Positions 11,543 to 23,131 of a stretch of 64,000 nt of DNA are shown here, one piece after another (the stretch's first letter is position 1; the number at the start of each line of letters is the position of its first letter). The notes under the pieces were generated by a model. The model saw nothing but the letters and a program-made list of their open reading frames with translations. It did no database searches and was not told the DNA's origin. The DNA is from Tetradesmus obliquus (taxonomy: Eukaryota; Chlorophyta; Chlorophyceae; Sphaeropleales; Scenedesmaceae): NCBI GenBank assembly GCA_030272155.1, contig CP126206.1, forward strand, positions 4,200,001 through 4,264,000, in the 5' to 3' direction. A program made the translations under genes and the position numbers.

Positions 11543-13746
11543 ATGCCTGCAGGGGGGCTGTCCATGGTGCGCAGGCACCCTTCGGGATGGAAGAGCAACC
11601 GCAGTACCACGGCCATGAGGGTGGCGGCGGTGGTGTGTGTGATAATGGCTTTGACCACCGCTGACGAAAAGATTACCCCCGCATACTATTACAGAGAGCA
11701 GTACCCTGACTACGCCAAGGAGGTACACGGGGACCTGAACCGGTTCTGCAGACTTCATCACAAGAACTTCACAGCAAACGGCACAGTGGCTACACCCAAG
11801 CATGGCGGCAGGCCCTCAAATGTCCCACATGCTGTCGCCTTCCATGCCAGCACAATATTCAAGGCTGGCAAGGTGGTAAAGGCCTACCCATCTGCAGATT
11901 CAAAGAGAAAGGTTGATGTGCACGTGTGGTGGACTTCAATCGAAGTCGCATGTCAGGAAAATGACACACTGCGCCAGCTGTGCACTGACTACAACATCAC
12001 ACCCAAGAGACTGCTGAAGTACATGAAATGGGCTGACCCCGACCTGGTGCGCAGGAGAATAGATGTGAAGCTGGACTTGACAAAGATACAGAAACAAAGG
12101 CGAAAGGCAGCAGCTGCGGCGCTGTGGCAGAAGTACCAAAGTGACCCCGACATGCTGCAGCGCATATATTTCATTGATGAGTGCAAATTCTGGATGTCAG
12201 ACCTGGCAGGCGGCTCCGTCAAGGTCTATTGTGATGCACACGATGAAAACGTGCATGCTGTGCTGCCATGCAAATGGATGCGCAAGGGCAAGGACGCAGA
12301 GCCGGTCAAGTTGCACTTTGTCTGCGCTGTCAACGCTGTGCACGGGCCCGTCTACTGCAAGTTTGTCACCGGCACAACAGACAACAAGGACCATGCTGGC
12401 AACCTCAATGTACCGTACATGGTGAGTGTGCGCTGCTACTGCGCAGGCGCCTGCCATTGAAAGACATGCCAGCCCTGCTGTACTATGTAGTAACAGTCCC
12501 GCAGTGCTTTTTTTAGTGCTGTAGTGAAGCTGCAGCGCTGCCCGTCCTCTGCTGTGAACATAACAGCAGAGTAACTTGGTGACAGTACAATGACACCACC
12601 TGCAGCAGCAAGCTGGAAACCAATGTGCAAGGATTGGTGCATGTCACATTTGCGCGTGCTCACGCGCAGCACACTGCCCCCTGGCTGCAGCCAGTTGTCA
12701 TATGCTGCAGCGCAGAACTCAAAGTCGCGCTCCAGCACCTGCTGCCTGCTGCTGCTGTAATAACCCTTGTCATGACATGAGCCATCAGCTTGAATCAGCA
12801 TGTTGTGCTGTGCATGGAGGAAATCAATCCGCCCATCCCACCAGTCCACTGCTACCTGAGCACACATACTGCTGCTGATGCCTAACCAGTACAGCATGCG
12901 CACCAGCTGCTCCTCGCTTGTGTGCATGTAGCCCATGCATGTGCCAACCATATCAGCCAGCACACATGCACACATCTTGCACTGAAGCGCTGCTGCTGTG
13001 GCGACTGCACGCGGCGCGCAGAACTTGAAGTGCTGCACACATGGCAAGCAACCAGTCAAGCCCCAGAACAATCTCTGCCCCCTCATAGACTTGGTGATGT
13101 ATCTGACCTTGTCTGCACTGAGCCTGATGTAGCAGCGTCCCATCGCATCCATCCACACCGCTGCGTTGCGCTCCTGCGCTGCTAACAAGGCTGCGCGCTG
13201 CCAATCCGGCAATTCTTGCACCTGCAGTTGAAGGACAAACCAACCCAGCAGGCCAAGAGCATGACTCAGCTGGAGTTTGTTCACTGCATGATGGAGATCA
13301 AAGACATAGCCAACCAACAGCAGGCGCAGCGCGGCACTACGCCGCTGTACATCTTTGACAACCCAAGTGTTCACCTGGGGAAGGATGGCCTACAGATGTT
13401 AGTTGCAGGCGGCATCAATGAAGATCAACTGCTGCACATTGCACCCTACTCCCCAGATTTCAACAAGCCCATTGAACATGCATTTGGCAGCCTCAAAGCA
13501 GCCTTCCGCAACTACTTGTATAACAGCTGCCAGCTGGGTGGTGCTGATGTGAAGCCGCGAGACCTGCAGCACGGCCTGAACAACACCTTCATGAAGATCA
13601 CAGCTGCATCTGTCATGGCTGATGTATTGAAGCTGCCAGATTTGTGGAATATGGTGCGCAGTCGTAAGATGAGTCTTTGTGTGTGCCGAGACGGGAAGCA
13701 GCGCAGCGGCACTGCTGGTGACTACCCCAGGAAGGACCAACGCTGA
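11543..13746 (+). CDS. Tc1/mariner-IS630-like DDE transposase
   Basis: Two exons, 11543-12421 and 13228-13746, join in phase 0 (donor ATG|GTGAGT, acceptor CCTGCAG) into 465 residues. The acidic triad is visible: D212 in YFIDECKFW, D337 in YIFDNPSVHLG, and E376 in APYSPDFNKPIEHAFGSLK. That last block is the hallmark of the IS630/Tc1/mariner (DDE_3) fold. Spacing from the second D to E is 38 residues, longer than the 34 of classic Tc1. The N-terminal part (to about 200) is basic and may hold the DNA-binding region. Family role: cut-and-paste transposition in the nucleus. No stop interrupts either exon, so the gene looks intact. The 806-bp intron is nearly filled by an antisense open frame. Confidence 0.85.
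12436..13152 (-). CDS. Vsr/DUF559-like nuclease candidate, antisense inside the transposase intron
   Basis: The frame is open from 13374 to 12436; the first ATG is 13152 (238 residues). A minus-strand AG acceptor at the intron edge (CTTCAACTGCAG) would allow an upstream exon. The C-terminal half has the order seen in Vsr/DUF559 PD-(D/E)xK proteins: SEEQLVRMLYWLG, then WWDGRIDF, LIQADGSCHDKG, ERDFEFCAAAYD and GGSVLRVS. The usual E of 'IEVDG' is Q here. Family knowledge: such domains cut DNA and are common in algal genomes and mobile elements. Assignment rests on motif order only. It could also be captured host sequence without function. Confidence 0.55.
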   Translation of the reverse strand: MDAMGRCYIRLSADKVRYITKSMRGQRLFWGLTGCLPCVQHFKFCAPRAVATAAALQCKMCACVLADMVGTCMGYMHTSEEQLVRMLYWLGISSSMCAQVAVDWWDGRIDFLHAQHNMLIQADGSCHDKGYYSSSRQQVLERDFEFCAAAYDNWLQPGGSVLRVSTRKCDMHQSLHIGFQLAAAGGVIVLSPSYSAVMFTAEDGQRCSFTTALKKALRDCYYIVQQGWHVFQWQAPAQ

Positions 13747-14991
13747 GTCTGCTGTTGTGCTGCTGCATGGCATGTTGTGCATGTGGCTGTCAGCTGCATG
13801 CAAGATGGCTGGCAGCAGTGCACAGGCTGACTTTCAGAGAGCCCTTGAGCTCACCTGTTTGAAGGCACCTGCGCTTGCCGCCGTCCTGCATGTTCGCACC
13901 GCCCGGGGCTTGGGAGGTGCTGGCACCATGCTGCTGTAGGGTGGTTACTTCCTGGTGTTCACCTGAGAGCGAGTGTGGGAAGGAAATGGCATGTTCAGAA
14001 GCTTATTGTATGAGTAAACTATATGTGGATGTTGAGCTTTGGTGCTCAGACTTGTCAGGAGTGGTTTCTGCTTTGAACGACTGCTGCCAGGCAGCAAGGC
14101 ACTTGGTGGCCATTTCACATACAGGCATTTGCAGTCATGCTGAATTGCCGATTGTAATGGTAAAATGCTTGGTATAATTCAATTACGCTCGTAGCTCTGG
14201 AACATGGCTCCTGCTGCTGTCACTCGCGTTGGTTGTGACAACTGTTGGCCTGCCAAGCGATATGCACGGAGCCTGCAAGAAACATTGCGGTTGATTTTTT
14301 TCGATATTTGAAGATTGCTTTAAGCATGGCGTGAGCCGAAATAAGCTGCGGTATGGTGAAGAACTTCAAGACGGAATGTGTTGTGAAACAAGCCTGCTCC
14401 AGGCCACACAGCTTCCACGCTGCTCACTTATCAACGTCGACACATTATGTAACTTACCTTTGGTTGAGGTAGAAAACCAACTGCGAAGGGCCCTCGCAAG
14501 CCCACCGTGCAGGTGAGCCTGACGGGTCAACACGGATGTCCAGAGCACTGCAGCTCGATCGTGTTGCTGCAGCACCTGCAAACAATTGGTATTGAACATT
14601 AAAAGACGTTAAAAACAGCGCTGTGCCGAAAGCCTTCGCCAATAAATTTGGTGGCAGCAGTGAGGCACCTGCTGGCACATGCTGCTGCTGTCACGCCCAC
14701 CAACGACTGCAGTTGAAAAACACATGCCACCGTGATTCAAAATACACATAGCTGTAACGTTTCCTGCTGTTTGCTGCTGCTGCTGCTCCTGCCCAGGCAG
14801 ATATCATGTATTGCAAACAGCACTACTGCCGCAGTAAAATCAGCTGCATACCCAGCAGCAGCAGGAGCACATCAGCCATAGCATAAAAAGGTAGGTGTGC
14901 ACTTCAGGCACCAAGTCCAGGAACAGCAACAGAAGGGATGCAGTGCAGGCTAAGAACTGCTGCAGCAAAGGCTGGCATGCATTTACAGTCT
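13747..14991. other. Right interior arm of the transposon region
   Basis: It follows the transposase stop. No further gene is recognised. One minus-strand frame at about 14454-14678 (DPSGSPARWACEGPSQLVFY) looks protein-like, but no family was recognised and no splice partner was found. Confidence 0.5.
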
Positions 14992-15714
14992 CAGCTAGGT
15001 ATGGTACAAACGTAGCATCTGCATTTTGCAACAAATCAACACAGCTTGCAAGCAGACAGCCATGCTGGCATAGCAACCTGCTGTATGTGGCAGGCACAGT
15101 AAGGCACAGCTGCCAGTGCTGCTGCTTTGGTTTGCTTGCATCCCAGTTGCACAGCAGGGCCCTCACCTGCCAGCAGCAGCAGCTCCAAACTGCTAGTGAT
15201 TTTGAGCTCCAGAATTCGCCTTGATCACACAGCATGGATGTTTGCAGGAAACTGTGTAGAATACTAGTACTCAACAAACTCTGTGCAGCCACACTAGCTG
15301 CACGCGCGCAGCAGCTGCCGGTGGGCCTGAAGCGGTGTTGCGCAGTATGTAACAGATATGACAGTTGAAACTGTATGTGCAGCGCACAGCGCCAAGCAGC
15401 AGAGCGCAACAGCAGCGGCAGGGCACTTGGCACACCAGAACTGCAGTGCCTGATCAGCCAGCAAGGGAAGCCCAGAAGTATTACAATACACATCAAAACA
15501 TGTTGCAGGCAGCAGCACCCACAGCAACACTCTACAGCGCAAGTTAACATATGTAACAGCCGAGTCGGGGCACTTCAGGGCAACGTGTTTTCAGCACTTT
15601 TCTTGCAGCACACTGTGCCACTGCTAACAGCTCAAATTGATTTAGATTCGTCGTTGAAAGCTTGACATTTATATGTAGGCCACTTGTTCGCTACGTTTGT
15701 ACCATGCCCAGCTG
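14992..15714. mobile_element. 723-bp terminal-inverted-repeat unit, right copy
   Basis: Same sequence and orientation as 10712-11434, offset by exactly 4,280 bp along its whole length. Confidence 0.85.
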
Positions 15715-17177
15715 CACGTCGTGACGTCAGCAGTATCACCTGCATGTATAGCAGGCCTAACAGCGCGTATTTCAAGTTAAATATAGAAGAGTGCACTGCT
15801 TTAGCAAACGTATTGACGTGGCGTGTACACATGCACTACTGGCAGCATGCTGCCCTGCAGTCAGCTGCAGCTGTGGGCTACCCCTAGCAGGATAGGCAGC
15901 TACCCTGCTTGCATGCCAATGCATGTTACTCCTTTCCACAAACACTTGAAGCAACGGTTCAAACAAGCACCCAAGCTACAGCAATACCCCTGCGCACTCC
16001 CTAAGACGGTCTCGCAAGCTGCCAGCCAGTGGCTGCAGCACAGCGTAGCACCCAAACCAGCATGCATGGCGGCGGCTGAGAGCGGCTGTGTAGTCTGGCA
16101 GTGGCAACCAACACAGATATGCGTAAATCCTTTGTCAACAACCGGTTTCACCCAACCGGCCCTGCGCTGCAGCACACATACCCCATGTGCCGTGCCTAAT
16201 CACGTCAGATAGAGAGCTGGCTTGTCACAGCAAGCCGTTCTAGGCTGCGGGGGATTGCGCCCCCCCCCCCCCCCCCCCCACAAGCATAAGATACAGACCT
16301 GCCCATCTACTGCCCACAGCATCTACTGCCCACAGCACCCTTAGCTCCTGCAGCAAAATGTCTAAAGTACTGCAGCTGGCAGCAGCGCTTGCCTATCCCA
16401 GCCGCACAGGTGTCGTCCAAGTGGCGAGTTGTACAGTGTGCGCTGGAAGGAAGCAATGCGCTGCAAACATGCGCTGCAAAAATAACCGTGTGGCTTCTCA
16501 GCAGGACTGGCCTATTCCTGGAAGCAATTCTGGCCTTCCTAGCAACAACGCTGGCCCGTGCTCAGCAGCAACACCAGCACAACGTTCAGCAAGCTGTACA
16601 GTGCGTTGAAGCGGAGTAACAGTGATGCGCTGCCTTCACAAGCCTTGACCAAAACATGCATCTGACCGTCCTAGGCGAATATGTTGCTGGCCTGCTTGCA
16701 TGCTGCAAATTCAACTGCTCTGTCCAACACATACAGACTGGCTCCATGAAAATACTTCCACCGGCGCCTAGTTGTGCCAATGCAGCTAGACCCAATCTTG
16801 TGAATCGAGCTGTACAAAAGTTGTAGCAAAGAGAAATGCCCCTGCCTACACATGCTGCCAACCTGCATATATACTACCAGCTGCATGAATACCTAAACAG
16901 CCGGCACCTGGCTGTGCCAAATAAAACTGCTGTGATTCGAGATGCTGTGCACGGTTGGTTGGATAATACCCTGCCTAGGCATGCTGCACCCACCGACACA
17001 CAGACCACTTGCTGCACATCAAAGACTGCCCAGCATACACCAAGACGACCTCACCCCACACACCTGCTGCTGCACCTGCTGCTGCTGCTGCACCTAAGCC
17101 TGCTGCTGCACCTGAACCTGCTGCAAGCAAAATGTCATGCACGCCATGCTGTACAATGCTTCAGCAGCAGCACAGCA
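15715..17177. other. Spacer with poly-C tract and a repeated 60-bp segment
   Basis: A poly-C tract lies at about 16259-16279. A segment at 16862-16925 (around ACCAGCTGCATGAATACCTA) recurs diverged at 17385-17440. Short CTG runs occur at 17060-17120. No gene is recognised; later exons of the Gln/Ala-rich gene may be here but could not be identified. Confidence 0.5.
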
Positions 17178-17239
17178 TCAGGCAGACACGGCCCTGGCAG
17201 TGCTCGCAGCTCGGCATCGCTCGGCTCGTAGCAGCACTC

Positions 17240-17275
<36 letters not shown>

Positions 17276-17662
17276 GCCGCCACACCTGCTGCTGCTGCCG
17301 CCGCCACACCTGCTGGCTGCTGCTGCTGCTGCTGCTGAGGCAGCGCACCACTGCCTCAGCCAGCGCCACCAGCAAGCGGCCTGCATATGTACCACCAGCT
17401 GCATGAAGACCTAACAGCCGGCATCTGGCTGTGCCGGTGAAAGCTGCTGCTGGCATAGTATGATTCGACATGCTGAGCACATGCTGCACCTACACACCTC
17501 ATTCCTGCCGGCCGGCCGCAGATCAGAGGCTGACCGGCACCTAGTGAAACAACCCTAAAATACCTAACCCCACCAGCCTAGGCCCACCTGGTAAATCAAC
17601 CCTAAACCACAACCCACCAGCTCAGCCCTGCTGCAAGCCAGCATGCCACTTGCTACACTGCT

Positions 17663-17724
<62 letters not shown>

Positions 17725-17725
17725 T

Positions 17726-17761
<36 letters not shown>

Positions 17762-17941
17762 CACAGTCGAGGCGCCCCGCTGCACCAGGGAGCCTCGACC
17801 CAGGGAACCTGCCCAGGCACCTGGCAATGTTGCAGCAGCTGCAGCACACAGTCAAGCAGGTACAGTTCTTGAAGTGGCAGCAGCCACCGCTGCTGCCGCC
17901 GCTGCCCGCAGCTCCGCAGCATTCGGCTCGTAGCAGCACTC

Positions 17942-17981
<40 letters not shown>

Positions 17982-18186
17982 AGGCCGCGCACCACTGCCT
18001 CAGCCAGCGCCACTAACAAGTATGGCAGCGCGTCTGCTGTCGTAAACCGCCGCCCGGCTGCCGCTGCTGCTGCCGCAGCACCTTTCAGCTCTAAAAGGCG
18101 CGTTTTCCCCACCAGCTGCTGCTGCAGCTGTGCTGCATGTTTGGGGTCCCTGGCAGCAGCCAGCCGCAACTTGCTCAAGCAGGCAC
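17178..18186 (-). repeat. Two echoes of the 3' end of the Gln/Ala-rich exon
   Basis: The copy at 18178-17852 repeats RLAAARDPKHAAQLQQQLVG through LPYLLVALAEAVVRGL to a donor-like GTACCTGC. A shorter copy at about 17430-17178 begins within VALAEAVVRCL and ends at GTGTCTGC. Both lie downstream of the full exon, with CTG tracts of different length. Confidence 0.75.
17658..17762. repeat. Long CAG run in the intron
   Basis: An almost pure (CAG)n tract of about 100 bp with one interruption (CAGCTGCAG). On the gene strand it is (CTG)n. Confidence 0.9.
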
Positions 18187-18252
18187 GGCTCTGGCAGTGA
18201 CGGCAGCCACCGCTGCAGCTGCTGCTGCTCTCAGCTCCGCAGCACTCGGCTC

Positions 18253-18289
<37 letters not shown>

Positions 18290-18517
18290 AGGCAGCGCAC
18301 GACCGCCTCAGCCAGCGCCACTAACAAGTACGGCAGCGCGTCCGCTGTCGCAAACCGCCGCCCGGCTGCCGCTGCTGCTGCCGCGGCACCTTTCAGCTCC
18401 ACTAGCTTCCCCACCAGCTGCTGCTGCAGCTGTGCTGCATGCTGGGGGTCCCTGGCAGCAGCCAGGCGCAGCAGTGCGTTGCAGGCCAGCCAGGCGGCAG
18501 CAGCAGCAGGGTCTAGC

Positions 18518-18565
<48 letters not shown>

Positions 18566-18765
18566 CCAGCAGCAGCAGCAGCACCAGCAGCAGCAGCAGA
18601 AGGCGCCTTGCGCCGCCAGGCTTGAGTGCCTGAGGTGTGTGTTTGCTGCCGCTTGGTGCCGGGTGCTGCTGCTGCTGCTGCTTTTGTTTTGCCGGAGGGC
18701 TGCTGTGCTGTGCCAGCCGCTGCTGAGCTGCCTGCCGAGGGGTCAGCACTAGCAGGCTTTGCATG

Positions 18766-18823
<58 letters not shown>

Positions 18824-19204
18824 GAGTGTGCTGCAGGGGGTGCTGCCGTTGGTGAGGGCCAGTGGCGCAAGTGCGGCAGCTGGCTTTGCCGTTGCTGCCT
18901 GCCATCACCTTGCTGCATCCGCTGCTGCTGCTGCTGCTGCTGCTGGTGTTGCTGCAGCTGGTGGTGCCTCGCCTGCTGCTCCTGTTGCAGCTGTCTCCAA
19001 GTTGGCTGTTTCAGTGGCCGTGGCTGCTGTTGCTGCTCTGGCTGTTCACCTTGCTCCTGCTGTTGCTGTTGCTGACAATGGATCTGCTGCTGTTGGCGAT
19101 GCACATGTATGTCCTGCTGCTGCTGCTGCTGCTGGCATGTTTGACAGTTGTGTAACGGCTGCTGCTGTGGCGATGACAAGTCCAGCATGATGTGTGTGGG
19201 CTTC
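18187..19204 (-). CDS. Gln/Ala/Ser-rich protein of unknown function (one large exon)
   Basis: The exon runs from acceptor TTGCAG|GAAG (19204) to a donor at 18187 (AGAGCC|GTGCCT), 1,018 nt, phase 2 in and phase 0 out. It encodes 339 residues: a poly-Gln region (about 10-110), poly-Ala stretches, then an ordered-looking part (WLACNALLRLAAARDPQHAA, QLQQQLVGKLVELKG, FATADALPYLLVALAEAVVR) and a Ser run. The ordered part looks helical; the family is not recognised. The residue runs come from CTG/CAG tracts, so they are likely variable between strains. The start codon and other exons lie outside this exon and were not found. Its 3' half is repeated twice downstream, which supports it being a real exon of the local type. 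Confidence 0.5.
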
Positions 19205-20697
19205 CTGCAAGCAGAGCAGCACAGCAGCAAGGCTCGTCAGCAGCAGACAGCACAGGCAGCTGCAAACTTCAAGCAAACACCCACAGATCTTCCAGGTGAA
19301 TGCTCATAATAAGCTTAATTACCGAATCTAACGATAGGAGTATTGTATGCTCAATTGCTTGGTGGTTGATGCAGTTGTACTGCTGCGCAACTGCCAACAG
19401 CTGGAAGGTGTGTCAGGCTGGATCAGGTCGATACAGCAGCTCCACACCTACAGCGCAGCAGCTGCTGTTGTTCTTGCACAGCTGCTTAGTGTAGGTATAC
19501 AAACCCATTCACAAAACTTGCGCAATCGCAGGGAGTGCACCAGATCATGGCAGAAAGCAGGAGCCTGCAGGGGGTTCCGCGTGCTAAGCAGAAGACCCTC
19601 CGGCCTAGTCTGATTATACAGATTAACACGAACTTGAAAAGCAGTAAACCGCAAACAAATGAGCCTTACCTAGGGAACAGGCTTGTGCAGGCTGGGTGTG
19701 TGCACGCCCTTGACGGTCCAGCGGCAGCTGCGCCTGCCAACGAGTCCATTCTTCCAAATACCAAAAGCCAAGTCGCTTTACGCTTCTTTTGTGGCCCTAT
19801 AGTTTCGCGAGTGCCCGCGGAAAGCTCCGCGAACAGCACAAGCAGCCACTCAGTGCACCGTGCTATCTGGTGCACGACGTCAGATCCTTGCCAATCTATC
19901 GTGCTGATACACAGTTTCAGCTTTCACCACACCTTTGCACTCGTCTTTACGCACACACGTGCTTCCTTTAGCGCTGCTTGAATGCCCTGGACAGTTGCAG
20001 CCTATACAGTATTTGATTTAGCAGAGCGTGCGTTTATGCCAAAGTTTTTACTGTACGGATGTCGTGGTGCTAGTTCCAGAAATGAATTGGCAATTCTGGA
20101 GCTTCTCACACGTGTGACTGCGACCACCGAAGCTTAGCACCGACGCCAAGACCAATTTGACCTGGATCCACATTAACTGTGATAGGAGTGGACTCCAGCA
20201 CCAGCACACACCCAGTGCAGGCCAGGTGATGCAGCTGTGGCACCACCCATCAGTGCATGCTGGAAATTTGCTGGAGGTTTGGGGTTTAGGGTTTATAGGC
20301 CGGCCCTGCTGACAGCAGTCACATGTCTTCTGCTTTGCAGTCACTCCTGGGCTTGGCACACGTACTAGCATGCAAAACATACCAGATCCAGGCATGCAAA
20401 CTCATATATGCCCGAACAAGCTGACCTAAGGCTATAAAGTGATGCCAGCAGTAAACGCAGTCAGCAGGCTGCTGCAAACACATGGTCAACGACTTGTGGA
20501 ACACCACCGCTCCAAAGTGCAAGTTGCAGCAATTGGCTTGCAAGCCATGGCCTGCAGTGCGCTGGATGCATCAAAGCTGGACGCATCACAGCTCCAGGCT
20601 TGGCGCTCCATACACAAAGCATCGCCTCTCTCTTCCATGTACAGCAGGTGATGCAGGTGATGTCATGCTTAGTGAAACGTGCACTGGCGCAGCATTT

Positions 20698-20890
20698 CAT
20701 CACCCCAGACTCATCACCATCATGTCACCCATCAAGCCATAGCATCAACGCCATCGACCACGCGCCCCAATGGAGCGGCAGCAGAAAGGAGCACTACACC
20801 ATCATGTTTGCAAGCGTTATCACCCCAGATTGACGGGTGCCATCAACATCAACATGTTACCCATCAAGCCATGCCATCAACGCCATCGAC
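20698..20890. repeat. Direct duplication of about 65 bp
   Basis: The segment from ATCACCCCAGA through CCATCAAGCCATAGCATCAA and CGCCATCGAC at 20698-20760 recurs at 20819-20890 with a few changes. Confidence 0.75.
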
Positions 20891-21105
20891 TGACGGGTGT
20901 GCAGTGTAAGAACTGGCAGCAGGCTGAACGACATGCATGGTGCCGAGCAAGCTGCACAGCATGAAGCATCAAGCTTGAAGCTTGAAGCAAAAAAACCCAA
21001 GCAGCACCGGCTGCCGCAAACACAAGATGAAAAGACGCCAACAGCAGCTATATGCGGGCCTATGTGCCGCAGGCGACACGCGTAAAGACAGACACACAGC
21101 TACAA

Positions 21106-21308
21106 TTTCCTGCAAGCATATGTGTGGGCTGTGCTGCCAGGCACACTTTCCTGCAAGCATATGCACGGGCTATGCTGCCAGGCACACTTTCCTGCAAGCA
21201 TATGCGCGGGCTGTGCTGTCAGGCACACTTTCCTGCAAGCATATGCGCGGGCTGTGCTGTCAGGCCACTTTCCTGCAAGCATATGCGCGGGCTGTGCTGC
21301 CAGGCACA
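21106..21308. repeat. 41-bp tandem repeat, five copies
   Basis: Copies start at 21106, 21147, 21188, 21229 and 21269. Each begins TTTCCTGCAAGCATATG and ends CAGGCACAC. Each holds a TGCAAG/CATATG core; no coding reading was found. Confidence 0.9.
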
Positions 21309-21748
21309 CTCTGGCACATGCTGGGGCTGATGCCAGGCAGGTGCAGCTGAGGTGCATGAGGGAAGCCGCAACACTTTGTAAGTTTGCTCCCTTCACACGC
21401 TAAAAAACTCTGCCTGCAGGTGCTTCTACTTCCATCTGCTTCACATGCTTACTTGCTAAAAACTCTGAAAACTCCATGTTAACAACAGCACTGCGTGCAG
21501 CATCAGCAACCTCAAGGGCTGCCAGCACCAACCACAAGAGAGCCTGCTGCTGCAGGCGACAGGAAAGGGCGACACACAGCGGCACTTCCCTGCAGGTGCA
21601 TGTTATAACATAACACATGTAACACAATAACAAAGTGATACCAGGCACACTCTTGCGCATCCTGGGGCTGGCACCGTGCTCCCCAGAGCCAGCCAGCAAC
21701 CCTAGACCCTAAATCCTAGACCCTAAACCCTGAAGCTGCAACAGGCGA

Positions 21749-22062
21749 GGCACACAGGGCATGAGAGTGGTGCTGCACTGCCCCAAACCCAGCCCGCTGG
21801 ATCCACTGCTCTGCGATTCAACCCAGGAGCCAGCCAGCAACAGCTTGATGCAAGGCACACAGCGCATGACAGTGGTGCTGCACTGCCCCAAACCCAGCCC
21901 GCTGGATCCACTGCTCTGCGATTCAACCCAGGAGCCAGCCAGCAACAGGTTGATGTGAGGCACACAGGGCATGAGAGTAGTGCTGCACTACCTCACACCC
22001 AGCCCGCTGGTTCCACTGCTCTGCAACTCACCCCAGAAGCTAGCTAGCAACAGGTTGATTCC
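21749..22062. repeat. 105-bp tandem repeat, three copies
   Basis: Copies start at 21749, 21854 and 21959, each opening GGCACACAG and containing CAAACCCAGCCCGCTGGATC. The third copy is the most diverged. CCCTAAACCC motifs lie just before the array. Confidence 0.9.
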
Positions 22063-22689
22063 AGGAGCACAGTGCAAGAGAGTGCCGCTGCACTGCCTCT
22101 AAACCCAGCCACGTCTGTGCTTCACAACAAGGCAGCACAGGGGCAGCGAGTGGTCTGCATGCCAGAGTTGCCTGGACATAGCGTCACCACTCATGCAGGC
22201 GCCAGCCCAGCCTAGTGTTCATGTTCAAACATATGCAGAAGCAGCAAACACAAAGCACACAAGCTGACCGCAGCTTAGGCATATATGCTGCAACCAGGAT
22301 GGGCAGCGACACAGCATCACAAAGGCGCCGACGAGGACCCTAGGGCTCACCATGCACAGCCACTGCCGGGTTAAAGCCAGCCACACGCATGCACAGAACC
22401 TCGCAAAGACAGCAGCAGCACAGCCGCAGCAACTTTAACACGATTGTTGGGCACAGGGGCAGCGCGCTGCATGGCAGCCGGTGACCACAGCAGCAACACC
22501 ACCCGTGGCTCGCAGCAGTGCGAGTGTCAGCCATGCTGCCACTGCCGCCGGGGAAATAACAGCCACCTGTGCCTACTACGGCTGACGTGAACGCTGTTGC
22601 GAGAGCTGTACGCAGTCAATCAAAACAGCACAAGGCTGTAGCAGCCATGCCCACATGCCGCAGCGTGTCTGCCGGGTAGACCGATGCTG

Positions 22690-23060
22690 ACAGCGCAGCA
22701 GCTGCCATCCTGGCTGTGCTTGCCCCAAAATCCAGTGGATCATTGCGCGTACTTGGCGCTGCTGCTGCTGCTACGCGCCGAGCAGCAGGCCTGCCGCGCC
22801 GTACTTCTGGTCAACTTGGCCTCCCAGTCCGCCAGCGTCTTCAGCTGCGCCGCATTTCTGGTCGAACTCGGTCAAACTCGACACTTCTGCTGCTGCTGCC
22901 GAGCCGCACTGCTGGTCAAACGCGTGGTCAGACTTGGAGCTACTGCTACTGCTGTGCCACCAACAGCCCCGCTGCGCCGTACTTCTGGTCAAACTTGGCT
23001 TCCCAGTCAGCGAGGGTCTTCAGCTGCGCCACATTTCTGGTCAAACACGGGTCAAACTTG
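22690..23060 (-). repeat. Echoes of the MAPR last exon beyond its stop (about two)
   Basis: Units of about 185 bp repeat the region encoding LKTLADWEAKFDQKYGAAG, diverged, at about 23022-22975 and 22835-22795, with copies of the following segment (GGTCAAACGTGTGGTCAGAC). They follow the authentic stop codon, so they are 3' UTR or intergenic. Confidence 0.8.
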
Positions 23061-23131
23061 ACACTTCTGCTGCTGCTGCTGCTGCTGAGCCGCACTGCTG
23101 GTCAAACGTGTGGTCAGACTTGGCGCTACTG

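Larger units (their letters stand above)
10712..15714. mobile_element. Composite-like DNA transposon region (two 723-bp units around a DDE transposase gene)
   Basis: Two identical 723-bp direct repeats (10712-11434 and 14992-15714) bracket a 3.56-kb interior with a mariner/IS630-like transposase. Each repeat has its own terminal inverted repeats, so these are not LTRs. The outer flanks share CAC on both sides (10709-10711 and 15715-15717), a possible 3-bp target duplication; the inner flanks start AGAC and end GTCT. The identity of the two units points to very recent arrival. Whether the whole moves as one unit, or two small elements landed beside a transposase gene, is undecided. Confidence 0.6.
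19205..22690. other. Long stretch without recognised genes
   Basis: It holds a TTTAGGG-like patch at about 20276-20298, a duplicated segment at 20698-20890, a 41-bp tandem array at 21106-21308, a CCCTAAA patch at 21700-21730 and a 105-bp tandem array at 21749-22062. Short open frames on both strands match nothing I know. The 5' exons of the Gln/Ala-rich gene probably lie in 19.3-20.5 kb. Confidence 0.5.

Noticed and set aside
12922-13185. Plus-strand open frame within the transposase intron
   Set aside because: It lacks any family pattern, whereas the opposite strand shows ordered nuclease motifs.
10712-15714. LTR retrotransposon with 723-bp LTRs
   Set aside because: The repeats do not start TG and end CA, each has its own terminal inverted repeats, and the interior encodes a DDE transposase with no reverse transcriptase or capsid protein.
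17178-19260. Many overlapping long open frames rich in Leu, Ala, Gln, Ser or Cys
   Set aside because: CTG/CAG runs are open in all six frames; only the minus-strand exon with splice edges and repeated ordered part was kept.
21106-21308. CRISPR-like array of 41-bp repeats
   Set aside because: Pure head-to-tail tandem without spacers; an ordinary minisatellite.
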